NCBI GenBank assembly: GCA_903813345.2
Contig: CAIIXF020000125.1
Location: 1 to 64,000 of the forward strand
DNA length: 64,000 bases
Origin: Owenia fusiformis
Lineage: Eukaryota > Annelida > Polychaeta > Sabellida > Oweniidae
Direction: 5' to 3'
Shown: one piece after another, positions 38,776 to 52,500 of the stretch
Numbering within the stretch: the stretch's first letter is position 1
Layout: every line of letters begins with the position of its first letter
Program-made: the position numbers and the translations under genes
Notes under the pieces: model-generated
Databases searched by the model: none
Told to the model about the DNA's origin: nothing
Seen by the model: only the letters and a program-made list of their open reading frames with translations

Positions 38776-41245
38776 TATTAGCATACTATACTGTTTTTGT
38801 TCATTTAAATACCCGAAGCAGACGTAGTTGTACTTAGGGTGACCCTACAGTATGTATGTATACCTATAGTCACATGTTTTGGTGTAGCAGACGTAGTTGG
38901 CGTTGTCAACACACTACATACTATAAGGTTTTTATTTAAAATAAAATACTTGAAGCAGATGTAGCTATACCCAGGGTACACCATGGAGTGTGTGTGTATA
39001 CCTATAGACTCATGTTTAGGTGTAGCAAGCGTATTGGCGTAGTAAACATCCTATACTGGTTTTGTTCAATTAAATAACCGTAGCAGGCGTAGTTAGCGTA
39101 GTCAACACAGTATGTAGCTATTCCAAGGGTACACCACGGCAGTGTGTGTGTACACCTATAGACTCAGGTTAAGGAGTAGCAAGCGTATTGGCGTAGTAAT
39201 ATTATCATACTATACTGTTTTTGTTCATTTAAATACCCGTAGCAGACGTAGTTGTACATAGGCTGACCCTACAGTGTGTATGTATACCTATAGTCTCATG
39301 TTTTGGTGTAGCAGACGTCGTTGGCGCTGTCAACACAGTACATACTATAAGGTTTTCATTTTAAATGAAATACTTGTAGCAGAAGAAGCTATACCCAGGG
39401 TACACCATGGAGTGTGTGTGTATACCTATAGACTCATGTTTAGATGTAGCAAGCGTAGTTGGCGGAGTAAACATACTATTCTGGTTTTGTTTTTAATTAA
39501 ATACCCGTAGCAGACGTAGTTGTACATAGGGTGACCCTACAGTGTGTATGTATACCTATAGACTCATGTTTAGGTGTAGCAAGTGTATTGGCGTAGTAAA
39601 CATACTATACTGTTTTTCTTCAAGACGTAGCAGACGTAGTTGTATATACAGTGTGTATGTATACCTATGGACTCGTGTTTAGGTGTAGCAAGCTTATTGG
39701 CGTAGTAAACATACTATATTATTTTTGTTCAATTAAATACCCGTAGCAGACGTAGCTGTACTTAGGGTGACCCTACAGTGTGTATGTATACCTATAGTCT
39801 CATGTTTTGGTGTAGCAGATGTAGTTGGCGTTGTCAACACAGTACATACTATAAGGTTTTTATTTTAAATAAAATACTTGTAGCAGAAGTAGCTGCAGTG
39901 TGTGTGTATACTTATACTGTGTATACTCAGGTTTACACCATGGCAGTGTACCCCAGCTATACTCAATAAAATACTCGTAGCAGACGAAACTATACCCAAG
40001 GTACACCATGGCAGTGTGTGTGTATACTTATACTGTGTATACTCAGGTTTACACCATGGCAGTGTACACCAGGGCAGTATGTGTGTATACCTATAGACTC
40101 ATGTTTACGTGTAGCAAGCGTAGATGGCGTAGTAAACATACTATTTTTGTTTTCAATTAAATACCCGTAGCAGACGTAGTTGTACATAGGGTGACCCTAC
40201 AGTGTGTATGTATACCTATAGTCTCATGTTTTGGTGTAGCAGGCGTAGTCAGCGAAGTCAACACAGTACATACTATGAAGTGGAAAGTTTCAATAAAATA
40301 CTCGTAGCAGACGAAACTATACTCAAGGTACACCATGGCAGTGTGTGTGTATACCTATAGACTCATGTTTAGGTGTAGCAAGCATATTGGCGTAGTAAAC
40401 ATCCTATACTGGTTTTGTTCAATTAAATAACCGTAGCAGACGTAGTTGGACATAGGTTGACCCTATAGTGTGTATGTATACCTATGGACTCATGTTTTGG
40501 TGTAGCAGGCGTAGTTGGCGTAGTCAGCACAGTATGTAGCTATACCCAGGGTACACCATGGCAGTGTGTTTGTACACCTATAGACTCATGTTTAGGTGTA
40601 GCAAGCGTATTGGCGTAGTAATATTAACATACTATACTGTTTTTGTTCATTTAAATACCCGTAGCAGACGTAGCTGTACTTAGGGTGACCCTACAGTGTG
40701 TATGTATACCTATGGACTCGTGTTTTGGTGTAGCAGACGTAGTTGGCGTTGTCAACACAGTACATACTATGAAGTTTTCATTTTAAATGAAAAACTTGTA
40801 GCAGAAGTACCTATACCCAGGGTACACCATGGCAGTGTGTGTGTACACCTATAGACTCATGTTTAGGTGTAGCAAGCGTATTGGCGTAGTAATATTAACA
40901 TACTTTACTGTTTTTGTTCATTTAAATACCCGTAGCAGACGTAGTTGTACATAGGGTGACCCTACAGTGTGTATGTATACCTATGGACTCGTGTTTTGGT
41001 GTAGTAGACGTAGTTGGCGTTGTCAACACAGTACATACTATGAAGTTTTCATTTTATATAAAATAATTGTAGCAGAAGTAGCTTTACCCAGGGTACACCA
41101 TGGCAGTGTGTTTGTACACCTATAGACTCATGTTTAGGTGTAGCAAGCGTATTGGCGTAGTAATATTAACATACGTTACTGTTTTTGTTCATTTAAATAC
41201 CCGTAGCAGACGTAGCTGTACTTAGGGTGACCCTACAGTGTGTTT

Positions 41246-41258
41246 GTATACATACCTA
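41246..41258. repeat. Private 4-bp tandem insertion in U4
   Basis: GTATACATACCTATAG replaces the GTATACCTATAG of every other unit. It is a duplicated ATAC/CATA tetramer that explains 7773 versus 7769 bp and is a useful sequence tag for placing this copy. Confidence 0.85.
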
Positions 41259-41735
41259 TAGTCTCATGTTTTGGTGTAGCAGACGTAGTTGGCGTTGTCA
41301 ACACAGTACATACTATAAGGTTTTTATTTTAAATAAAATACTTGTAGCAGAAGTAGCTATACTCAGGGTACACCATGGAGTGTGTGTGTATACCTATAGA
41401 CTCATGTTTAGGTGTAGCAAGCGTATTGGCGTAGTAAACATCCTATACTGGTTTTTTTTCAATTAAATAACCGTAGCAGACGTAGTTGGACATAGGTTGA
41501 CCCTATAGTGTGTATGTATACCTATGGACTCATGTTTTGGTGTAGCAGGCGTAGTTGGCGTAGTCAACACAGTATGTAGCTATATCCAGGGTACACCATG
41601 GCAGTGTGTGTGTACACCTATAGACTTAAGTTAAGGAGTAGCAAGCGTATTGGCGTAGTAATATAAACATACTTTACTGTTTTTGTTCATTTAAATACCC
41701 GTAGCAGACGTAGCTGTACTTAGGGTGACCCTACA

Positions 41736-44700
41736 GTGTGTTTGTATACCTATAGTCTCATGTTTTGGTGTAGCAGACGTAGTTGGCGTTGTCAACACAG
41801 TACATACTATGAAGTTTTTATTTTAAATAAAATACTTGTAGCAAAAGTAGCTATACCCAGGGTACACCATGGAGTGTGTGTGTATACCTATAGACTCATG
41901 TTTAGATGTAGCAAGCGTAGTTGGCGGAGTAAACATACTATGCTCTTTTTATACCCAGGGTACACCATGGCAGTGTGTGTGTACACCTATAGACTCATTT
42001 TTAGGTGTAGCAAGCGTATTGGCGTAGTAATACTAACATACTATACTGTTTTTGTTCATTTAAATACCCGTAGCAGACGTAGCTGTACTTAGGGTGACCC
42101 TACAGTGTGTATGTATACCTATAGACTCATGTTTAGATGTAGCAAGCGTATTGGCTTAGTAATATTAACATACTATACTGTTTTTGTTCATTTAAATACC
42201 CGTAGCAGACGTAGTTGTACTTAGGGTGACCCTACAGTGTGTATGTATACCTATAGACTCATGTTTATGTGTAGCAAGTGTATTGGCGTAGTAAACATAC
42301 TATACTGTTTTTCTTCAAGACGTAGCATACCTAGTTGTATATACAGTGTGAATGTATACCTATGGACTCGTGTTTAGGTGTAGCAAGCTTATTGGCGTAG
42401 TAAACATACTATACTGTTTTTGTTCAATTAAATAACCGTAGCAGACGTAGTTGGACATAGGTTGACCCTATAGTGTGTATGTATACCTATGGACTCATGT
42501 TTTGGTGTAGCAGGCGTAGTTGGCGTAGTCAACACAGTATGTAGCTATACCCAGGGTACACAATGGCACTGTGTGTGTACACATATAGACTCATGTTTAG
42601 GTGTAGCAAGCGTATTGGCGTAGTAAACATACTATACTGTTTTTGTTCCACTAAATAGCCGTAGCAGACGTAGTTGTACACAGGGTGACCCTACAGTGTA
42701 TATGTATATCTATACTCATGTTTTGGTGTAGCAGGTGTAGTTTGCGTAGTCAACACAGTATGTAGCTATACCCTGGGTACACCATGGCAGTGTGTGTGTA
42801 TACCTATAGACTCATGTTTAGGTGTAGCAAGCGTAGTTGGCGGAGTAAACATACTATACTGTTTTTGTTTTTAATTAAATACCCGTAGCAGACGTAGTTG
42901 TACATGGGGTGACCCTACAGTGTATATTTATACCTATAGACTCATGTTTAGGTGTAGCAAGCGTAGTTGGCGGAGTAAACATACTATACTGTTTTTGTTT
43001 TTAATTAAATACCCGTAGCAGACGTAGTTGTACATGGGGTGACCCTACAGTGTGTATGTATACCTATAGTCTCATGTTTTGGTGTAGCAGACGTAGTTGG
43101 CGTTGTCAACACAGTACATACTATAAGGTTTTCATTTTAAATAAAATACTTGTAGCAGAAGTAGTTATACCCAGGGTACACCATGGAGTGTGTATATACC
43201 TATAGACTCATGTTTAGATGTAGCAAGCGTAGTTGGCGGAGTAAACATACTATGCTCTTTTTATACCCAGGGTACACCATGGCAGTGTGTACTGTTTTTG
43301 TTCATTTAAATACCCGTAGCAGACGTAGTTGTACATAGGGTGACCCTGCAGTGTGTATGTATACTTATAGTCTCATGTTTTGGTGTAGCAGACGTAGTTG
43401 GCGTTGTCAACACAGTACATACTATGAAGTTTTCATTTTAAATAAAATACTTGTAGCAGAAGTAGCTATACCCAGGGTACACCATGGAGTGTGTGTTTAC
43501 CTATAGACTCATGTTTAGATGAAGCAAGCGTAGTTGGCGGAGTAAACATACTATGCTCTTTTTATACCCAGGGTACACCATGGCAGTGTGTGTGTACACC
43601 TATAGACTCATGTTTAGGTGTAGCAAGCGTATTGGCGTAGTAAACATACTATACTGTTTTTGTTCCATTAAATAGCCGTAGCAGACGTAGTTGTACATAG
43701 GGTGACCCTACAGTGTATATGTATATCTATAGACTCATGTTTTGGTGTAGAAGGCGTAGTTTGCGTAGTCAACACAGTATGTAGCTATACCCTGGGTACA
43801 CCATGGCAGTGTGTGTGTATACCTATAGACTCATGTTATGGTGTAGCAAGCGTAGTTGGCGGAGTAAACATACTATTCTGGTTTTGTTTTTAATTAAATA
43901 CCCGTAGCAGACGTAGTTGTACATAGGGTGACCCTACAGTGTATATGTATACCAATAGACTCATGTTTTGATGTAGCAGGCGTAGTTGGCGAAGTCAACA
44001 CAGTACATACTATGAAGTGGTAAGTTTCAATAAAATACTAGTAGCAGACGAAACTATACCCAAGGTACACCATGGCAGTGTGTGTGTATACTTATATTGT
44101 GTATACTCAGGTTTACACCATGGCAGTGTACACCAGTGCTGTAATTGTGTGTACCTATGTAGTATGTAGCTATATCCAGGGTACACCATGGCAGTGTGTG
44201 TGTACACCCATAGACTCAAGTTAAGGAGTAGCAAGCGCATTGGCGTAGTAATATTTACATACTATACTCTTTTTGTTCATTTAAATACCCGTAGCAGACG
44301 TAGTTGTACATGGGGTGACCCTACAGTGTGTATGTATACCTATAGTCTCATGTTTTGGTGTAGCAGACGTAGTTGGCGTTGTCAACACAGTACATACTAT
44401 GAAGTTTTCATTTTAAATAAAATAATTGTAGCAGAAGTAGCTATACCCAGGGTACACTCATGTTTAGGTGTAGCAAGCGTATTGGCGTAGTAATATTCAC
44501 ATACTATACTGTTTTTGTTCATTTAAATACCCGTAGCAGACGTAGTTGTACATAGGGTGACCCTACAGTGTGTATGTATACCTATTGACTCATGTTTAGG
44601 TGTAGCAAGCGTATTGGCGTAGTAATATTAGCATACTATACTGTTTTTGTTCATTTAAATATCCGTAGCAGACGTATTTGTACTTATGGTGACCCTACAG

Positions 44701-47700
44701 TGTGTATGTATACCTATAGACTCATGTTTAGGTGTAGCAAGCGTATTGGCGTAGTAAACATACTATACTGTTTTTCTTCAAGACGTAGTTGTATATACAG
44801 TGTGTATTATTACCTATGGACTCGTGTTTAGGTGTAGCAAGCTTATTGTTTTTGTTCCATTAAATAGCCGTAGCAGACGTAGTTGTACATGGGTGACCCT
44901 ACAATGTGTATGTATACTTATAGTCTCATGTTTTGGTGTAGCAGACGTAGTTGGCGTTGTCAACACAGTACATACTATGAAGTGGAAAGTTTCAATAAAA
45001 TACTCGTAGCAGACGAAACTATACTCAAGGTACACCATGGCAGTGTGTGTGTATACCTATAGACTCATGTTTAGGTGTAGCAAGCATATTGGCGTAGTAA
45101 ACATCCTATACTGGTTTTGTTCAATTAAATAACCGTAGCAGACGTAGTTGGACATAGGTTGACCCTATAGTGTGTATGTATACCTATGGACTCATGTTTT
45201 GGTGTAGCAGGCGTAGTTGGCGTAGTCAGCACAGTATGTAGCTATACCCAGGGTACACCATGGCAGTGTGTTTGTACACCTATAGACTCATGTTTAGGTG
45301 TAGCAAGCGTATTGGCGTAGTAATATTAACATACTATACTGTTTTTGTTCATTTAAATACCCGTAGCAGACGTAGTTGTACTTAGGGTGACCCTACAGTG
45401 TGTATGTATACCTATAGACTCATGTTTAGGTGTAGCAAGTGTATTGGCGTAGTAAACATACTATACTGTTTTTCTTCAAGACTTAGCAGACGTAGTTGTA
45501 TATACAGTGTGTATGTATACCTATGGACTCGTGTTTAGGTGTAGCAAGCTTATTGGACTTATGTTTTGGTGTAGCAGGCGTAGTTGGCGTAGTCAATGCA
45601 GTATGTAGCTATACCCAGGGTACACCATGGCAGTGTGTGTGTACACCTATAGACTCATGTTTAGGTGTAGCAAGCGTATTGGCGTAGTAATATTAGCATA
45701 CTATACTGTTTTTGTTCATTTAAATACCCGTAGCATACGTAGTTGTACTTAGGGTGACCCTACAGTGTGTATGTATACCTAAAGACTCATGTTTAGGTGT
45801 AGCAAGCGTATTGGCGTAGTAAACATACTATACTGTTTTTCTTCAAGACGTAGTTGTATATACAGTGTGTATGTATACCTATGGACTCGTGTTTAGGTGT
45901 AGCAAGCTTATTGGCGTAGTAAACATACTATACTGTTTTTGTTCAATTAAATAGCCGTAGCAGACGTAGTTGTACTTAGGGTGACCCTACAGTGTGTATG
46001 TATACTTATAGTCTCATGTTTTGGTGTAGCAGACGTAGTTGGCGTTGTCAACACAGTACATACTATGAAGTTTTCATTTTAAATAAAATACTTGTAGCAG
46101 AAGTAGCTATACCTGGGGTACACCATGGAGTGTGTGTTTACCTATAGACTCATGTTAAGATGAAGCAAGCGTAGTTGGCGGAGTAAACATACTATGCTCT
46201 TTTTATACCAAGGGTACACCATGGCAGTGTGTGTGTACACCTATAGACTCATGTTTAGGTGTAGCAAGCGTATTGGCGTAGTAATATTAACATAATATAC
46301 TGTTTTTGTTCATTTAAATACCCGTAGCAGACGTAGTTGTACATAGGGTGACCCTACAGTGTGTATGTATACCTATAGACTCATGTTTAGGTGTAGCAAG
46401 CGTATTGGCGTAGTAATATTAATATACTATACTGTTTTTGTTCATTTAAATACCCGTAGCAGACGTAGTTGTACTTAGGGTGACCCTACAGTGTGTATGT
46501 ATACCTATAGACTCTTGTTTAGGTGTAGCAAGTGTATTGGCGTAGTAATATTAGCATACTATACTGTTTTTGTTCATTTAAATACCCGAAGCAGACGTAG
46601 TTGTACTTAGGGTGACCCTACAGTATGTATGTATACCTATAGTCACATGTTTTGGTGTAGCAGACGTAGTTGGCGTTGTCAACACACTACATACTATAAG
46701 GTTTTTATTTAAAATAAAATACTTGAAGCAGATGTAGCTATACCCAGGGTACACCATGGAGTGTGTGTGTATACCTATAGACTCATGTTTAGGTGTAGCA
46801 AGCGTATTGGCGTAGTAAACATCCTATACTGGTTTTGTTCAATTAAATAACCGTAGCAGGCGTAGTTAGCGTAGTCAACACAGTATGTAGCTATTCCAAG
46901 GGTACACCACGGCAGTGTGTGTGTACACCTATAGACTCAGGTTAAGGAGTAGCAAGCGTATTGGCGTAGTAATATTATCATACTATACTGTTTTTGTTCA
47001 TTTAAATACCCGTAGCAGACGTAGTTGTACATAGGCTGACCCTACAGTGTGTATGTATACCTATAGTCTCATGTTTTGGTGTAGCAGACGTCGTTGGCGC
47101 TGTCAACACAGTACATACTATAAGGTTTTCATTTTAAATGAAATACTTGTAGCAGAAGAAGCTATACCCAGGGTACACCATGGAGTGTGTGTGTATACCT
47201 ATAGACTCATGTTTAGATGTAGCAAGCGTAGTTGGCGGAGTAAACATACTATTCTGGTTTTGTTTTTAATTAAATACCCGTAGCAGACGTAGTTGTACAT
47301 AGGGTGACCCTACAGTGTGTATGTATACCTATAGACTCATGTTTAGGTGTAGCAAGTGTATTGGCGTAGTAAACATACTATACTGTTTTTCTTCAAGACG
47401 TAGCAGACGTAGTTGTATATACAGTGTGTATGTATACCTATGGACTCGTGTTTAGGTGTAGCAAGCTTATTGGCGTAGTAAACATACTATATTATTTTTG
47501 TTCAATTAAATACCCGTAGCAGACGTAGCTGTACTTAGGGTGACCCTACAGTGTGTATGTATACCTATAGTCTCATGTTTTGGTGTAGCAGATGTAGTTG
47601 GCGTTGTCAACACAGTACATACTATAAGGTTTTTATTTTAAATAAAATACTTGTAGCAGAAGTAGCTGCAGTGTGTGTGTATACTTATACTGTGTATACT

Positions 47701-49504
47701 CAGGTTTACACCATGGCAGTGTACCCCAGCTATACTCAATAAAATACTCGTAGCAGACGAAACTATACCCAAGGTACACCATGGCAGTGTGTGTGTATAC
47801 TTATACTGTGTATACTCAGGTTTACACCATGGCAGTGTACACCAGGGCAGTATGTGTGTATACCTATAGACTCATGTTTACGTGTAGCAAGCGTAGATGG
47901 CGTAGTAAACATACTATTTTTGTTTTCAATTAAATACCCGTAGCAGACGTAGTTGTACATAGGGTGACCCTACAGTGTGTATGTATACCTATAGTCTCAT
48001 GTTTTGGTGTAGCAGGCGTAGTCAGCGAAGTCAACACAGTACATACTATGAAGTGGAAAGTTTCAATAAAATACTCGTAGCAGACGAAACTATACTCAAG
48101 GTACACCATGGCAGTGTGTGTGTATACCTATAGACTCATGTTTAGGTGTAGCAAGCATATTGGCGTAGTAAACATCCTATACTGGTTTTGTTCAATTAAA
48201 TAACCGTAGCAGACGTAGTTGGACATAGGTTGACCCTATAGTGTGTATGTATACCTATGGACTCATGTTTTGGTGTAGCAGGCGTAGTTGGCGTAGTCAG
48301 CACAGTATGTAGCTATACCCAGGGTACACCATGGCAGTGTGTTTGTACACCTATAGACTCATGTTTAGGTGTAGCAAGCGTATTGGCGTAGTAATATTAA
48401 CATACTATACTGTTTTTGTTCATTTAAATACCCGTAGCAGACGTAGCTGTACTTAGGGTGACCCTACAGTGTGTATGTATACCTATGGACTCGTGTTTTG
48501 GTGTAGCAGACGTAGTTGGCGTTGTCAACACAGTACATACTATGAAGTTTTCATTTTAAATGAAAAACTTGTAGCAGAAGTACCTATACCCAGGGTACAC
48601 CATGGCAGTGTGTGTGTACACCTATAGACTCATGTTTAGGTGTAGCAAGCGTATTGGCGTAGTAATATTAACATACTTTACTGTTTTTGTTCATTTAAAT
48701 ACCCGTAGCAGACGTAGTTGTACATAGGGTGACCCTACAGTGTGTATGTATACCTATGGACTCGTGTTTTGGTGTAGTAGACGTAGTTGGCGTTGTCAAC
48801 ACAGTACATACTATGAAGTTTTCATTTTATATAAAATAATTGTAGCAGAAGTAGCTTTACCCAGGGTACACCATGGCAGTGTGTTTGTACACCTATAGAC
48901 TCATGTTTAGGTGTAGCAAGCGTATTGGCGTAGTAATATTAACATACGTTACTGTTTTTGTTCATTTAAATACCCGTAGCAGACGTAGCTGTACTTAGGG
49001 TGACCCTACAGTGTGTTTGTATACCTATAGTCTCATGTTTTGGTGTAGCAGACGTAGTTGGCGTTGTCAACACAGTACATACTATAAGGTTTTTATTTTA
49101 AATAAAATACTTGTAGCAGAAGTAGCTATACTCAGGGTACACCATGGAGTGTGTGTGTATACCTATAGACTCATGTTTAGGTGTAGCAAGCGTATTGGCG
49201 TAGTAAACATCCTATACTGGTTTTTTTTCAATTAAATAACCGTAGCAGACGTAGTTGGACATAGGTTGACCCTATAGTGTGTATGTATACCTATGGACTC
49301 ATGTTTTGGTGTAGCAGGCGTAGTTGGCGTAGTCAACACAGTATGTAGCTATATCCAGGGTACACCATGGCAGTGTGTGTGTACACCTATAGACTTAAGT
49401 TAAGGAGTAGCAAGCGTATTGGCGTAGTAATATAAACATACTTTACTGTTTTTGTTCATTTAAATACCCGTAGCAGACGTAGCTGTACTTAGGGTGACCC
49501 TACA
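41736..49504. repeat. HOR unit U5 (7769 bp), class B
   Basis: Same length as U6, and every class B deletion junction recurs (44457/44458, 45355-45375, 46534-46548). The one private difference I noticed is GACCCTGCAG near 43344 where the others read GACCCTACAG. By hand I count about 63 monomers or partial monomers, averaging about 123 bp. Confidence 0.92.
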
Positions 49505-52500
49505 GTGTGTTTGTATACCTATAGTCTCATGTTTTGGTGTAGCAGACGTAGTTGGCGTTGTCAACACAGTACATACTATGAAGTTTTTATTTTAAATAAA
49601 ATACTTGTAGCAAAAGTAGCTATACCCAGGGTACACCATGGAGTGTGTGTGTATACCTATAGACTCATGTTTAGATGTAGCAAGCGTAGTTGGCGGAGTA
49701 AACATACTATGCTCTTTTTATACCCAGGGTACACCATGGCAGTGTGTGTGTACACCTATAGACTCATTTTTAGGTGTAGCAAGCGTATTGGCGTAGTAAT
49801 ACTAACATACTATACTGTTTTTGTTCATTTAAATACCCGTAGCAGACGTAGCTGTACTTAGGGTGACCCTACAGTGTGTATGTATACCTATAGACTCATG
49901 TTTAGATGTAGCAAGCGTATTGGCTTAGTAATATTAACATACTATACTGTTTTTGTTCATTTAAATACCCGTAGCAGACGTAGTTGTACTTAGGGTGACC
50001 CTACAGTGTGTATGTATACCTATAGACTCATGTTTATGTGTAGCAAGTGTATTGGCGTAGTAAACATACTATACTGTTTTTCTTCAAGACGTAGCATACC
50101 TAGTTGTATATACAGTGTGAATGTATACCTATGGACTCGTGTTTAGGTGTAGCAAGCTTATTGGCGTAGTAAACATACTATACTGTTTTTGTTCAATTAA
50201 ATAACCGTAGCAGACGTAGTTGGACATAGGTTGACCCTATAGTGTGTATGTATACCTATGGACTCATGTTTTGGTGTAGCAGGCGTAGTTGGCGTAGTCA
50301 ACACAGTATGTAGCTATACCCAGGGTACACAATGGCACTGTGTGTGTACACATATAGACTCATGTTTAGGTGTAGCAAGCGTATTGGCGTAGTAAACATA
50401 CTATACTGTTTTTGTTCCACTAAATAGCCGTAGCAGACGTAGTTGTACACAGGGTGACCCTACAGTGTATATGTATATCTATACTCATGTTTTGGTGTAG
50501 CAGGTGTAGTTTGCGTAGTCAACACAGTATGTAGCTATACCCTGGGTACACCATGGCAGTGTGTGTGTATACCTATAGACTCATGTTTAGGTGTAGCAAG
50601 CGTAGTTGGCGGAGTAAACATACTATACTGTTTTTGTTTTTAATTAAATACCCGTAGCAGACGTAGTTGTACATGGGGTGACCCTACAGTGTATATTTAT
50701 ACCTATAGACTCATGTTTAGGTGTAGCAAGCGTAGTTGGCGGAGTAAACATACTATACTGTTTTTGTTTTTAATTAAATACCCGTAGCAGACGTAGTTGT
50801 ACATGGGGTGACCCTACAGTGTGTATGTATACCTATAGTCTCATGTTTTGGTGTAGCAGACGTAGTTGGCGTTGTCAACACAGTACATACTATAAGGTTT
50901 TCATTTTAAATAAAATACTTGTAGCAGAAGTAGTTATACCCAGGGTACACCATGGAGTGTGTATATACCTATAGACTCATGTTTAGATGTAGCAAGCGTA
51001 GTTGGCGGAGTAAACATACTATGCTCTTTTTATACCCAGGGTACACCATGGCAGTGTGTACTGTTTTTGTTCATTTAAATACCCGTAGCAGACGTAGTTG
51101 TACATAGGGTGACCCTACAGTGTGTATGTATACTTATAGTCTCATGTTTTGGTGTAGCAGACGTAGTTGGCGTTGTCAACACAGTACATACTATGAAGTT
51201 TTCATTTTAAATAAAATACTTGTAGCAGAAGTAGCTATACCCAGGGTACACCATGGAGTGTGTGTTTACCTATAGACTCATGTTTAGATGAAGCAAGCGT
51301 AGTTGGCGGAGTAAACATACTATGCTCTTTTTATACCCAGGGTACACCATGGCAGTGTGTGTGTACACCTATAGACTCATGTTTAGGTGTAGCAAGCGTA
51401 TTGGCGTAGTAAACATACTATACTGTTTTTGTTCCATTAAATAGCCGTAGCAGACGTAGTTGTACATAGGGTGACCCTACAGTGTATATGTATATCTATA
51501 GACTCATGTTTTGGTGTAGAAGGCGTAGTTTGCGTAGTCAACACAGTATGTAGCTATACCCTGGGTACACCATGGCAGTGTGTGTGTATACCTATAGACT
51601 CATGTTATGGTGTAGCAAGCGTAGTTGGCGGAGTAAACATACTATTCTGGTTTTGTTTTTAATTAAATACCCGTAGCAGACGTAGTTGTACATAGGGTGA
51701 CCCTACAGTGTATATGTATACCAATAGACTCATGTTTTGATGTAGCAGGCGTAGTTGGCGAAGTCAACACAGTACATACTATGAAGTGGTAAGTTTCAAT
51801 AAAATACTAGTAGCAGACGAAACTATACCCAAGGTACACCATGGCAGTGTGTGTGTATACTTATATTGTGTATACTCAGGTTTACACCATGGCAGTGTAC
51901 ACCAGTGCTGTAATTGTGTGTACCTATGTAGTATGTAGCTATATCCAGGGTACACCATGGCAGTGTGTGTGTACACCCATAGACTCAAGTTAAGGAGTAG
52001 CAAGCGCATTGGCGTAGTAATATTTACATACTATACTCTTTTTGTTCATTTAAATACCCGTAGCAGACGTAGTTGTACATGGGGTGACCCTACAGTGTGT
52101 ATGTATACCTATAGTCTCATGTTTTGGTGTAGCAGACGTAGTTGGCGTTGTCAACACAGTACATACTATGAAGTTTTCATTTTAAATAAAATAATTGTAG
52201 CAGAAGTAGCTATACCCAGGGTACACTCATGTTTAGGTGTAGCAAGCGTATTGGCGTAGTAATATTCACATACTATACTGTTTTTGTTCATTTAAATACC
52301 CGTAGCAGACGTAGTTGTACATAGGGTGACCCTACAGTGTGTATGTATACCTATTGACTCATGTTTAGGTGTAGCAAGCGTATTGGCGTAGTAATATTAG
52401 CATACTATACTGTTTTTGTTCATTTAAATATCCGTAGCAGACGTATTTGTACTTATGGTGACCCTACAGTGTGTATGTATACCTATAGACTCATGTTTAG

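Larger units (their letters stand above)
33963..41735. repeat. HOR unit U4 (7773 bp), class B
   Basis: Shortened unit with A2-type markers. Relative to U2 it lacks 29 bp at 36684/36685, 9 bp near 37015, 995 bp at 37582-37602 and 235 bp at 38761-38775; it gains 1 bp near 38208 and a private 4-bp insertion near 41250. Its left end still has AAGTTTTCATTTT like U3, whereas U5-U7 have AAGTTTTTATTTT, so U4 looks transitional between U3 and the homogenised B copies. Confidence 0.9.
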
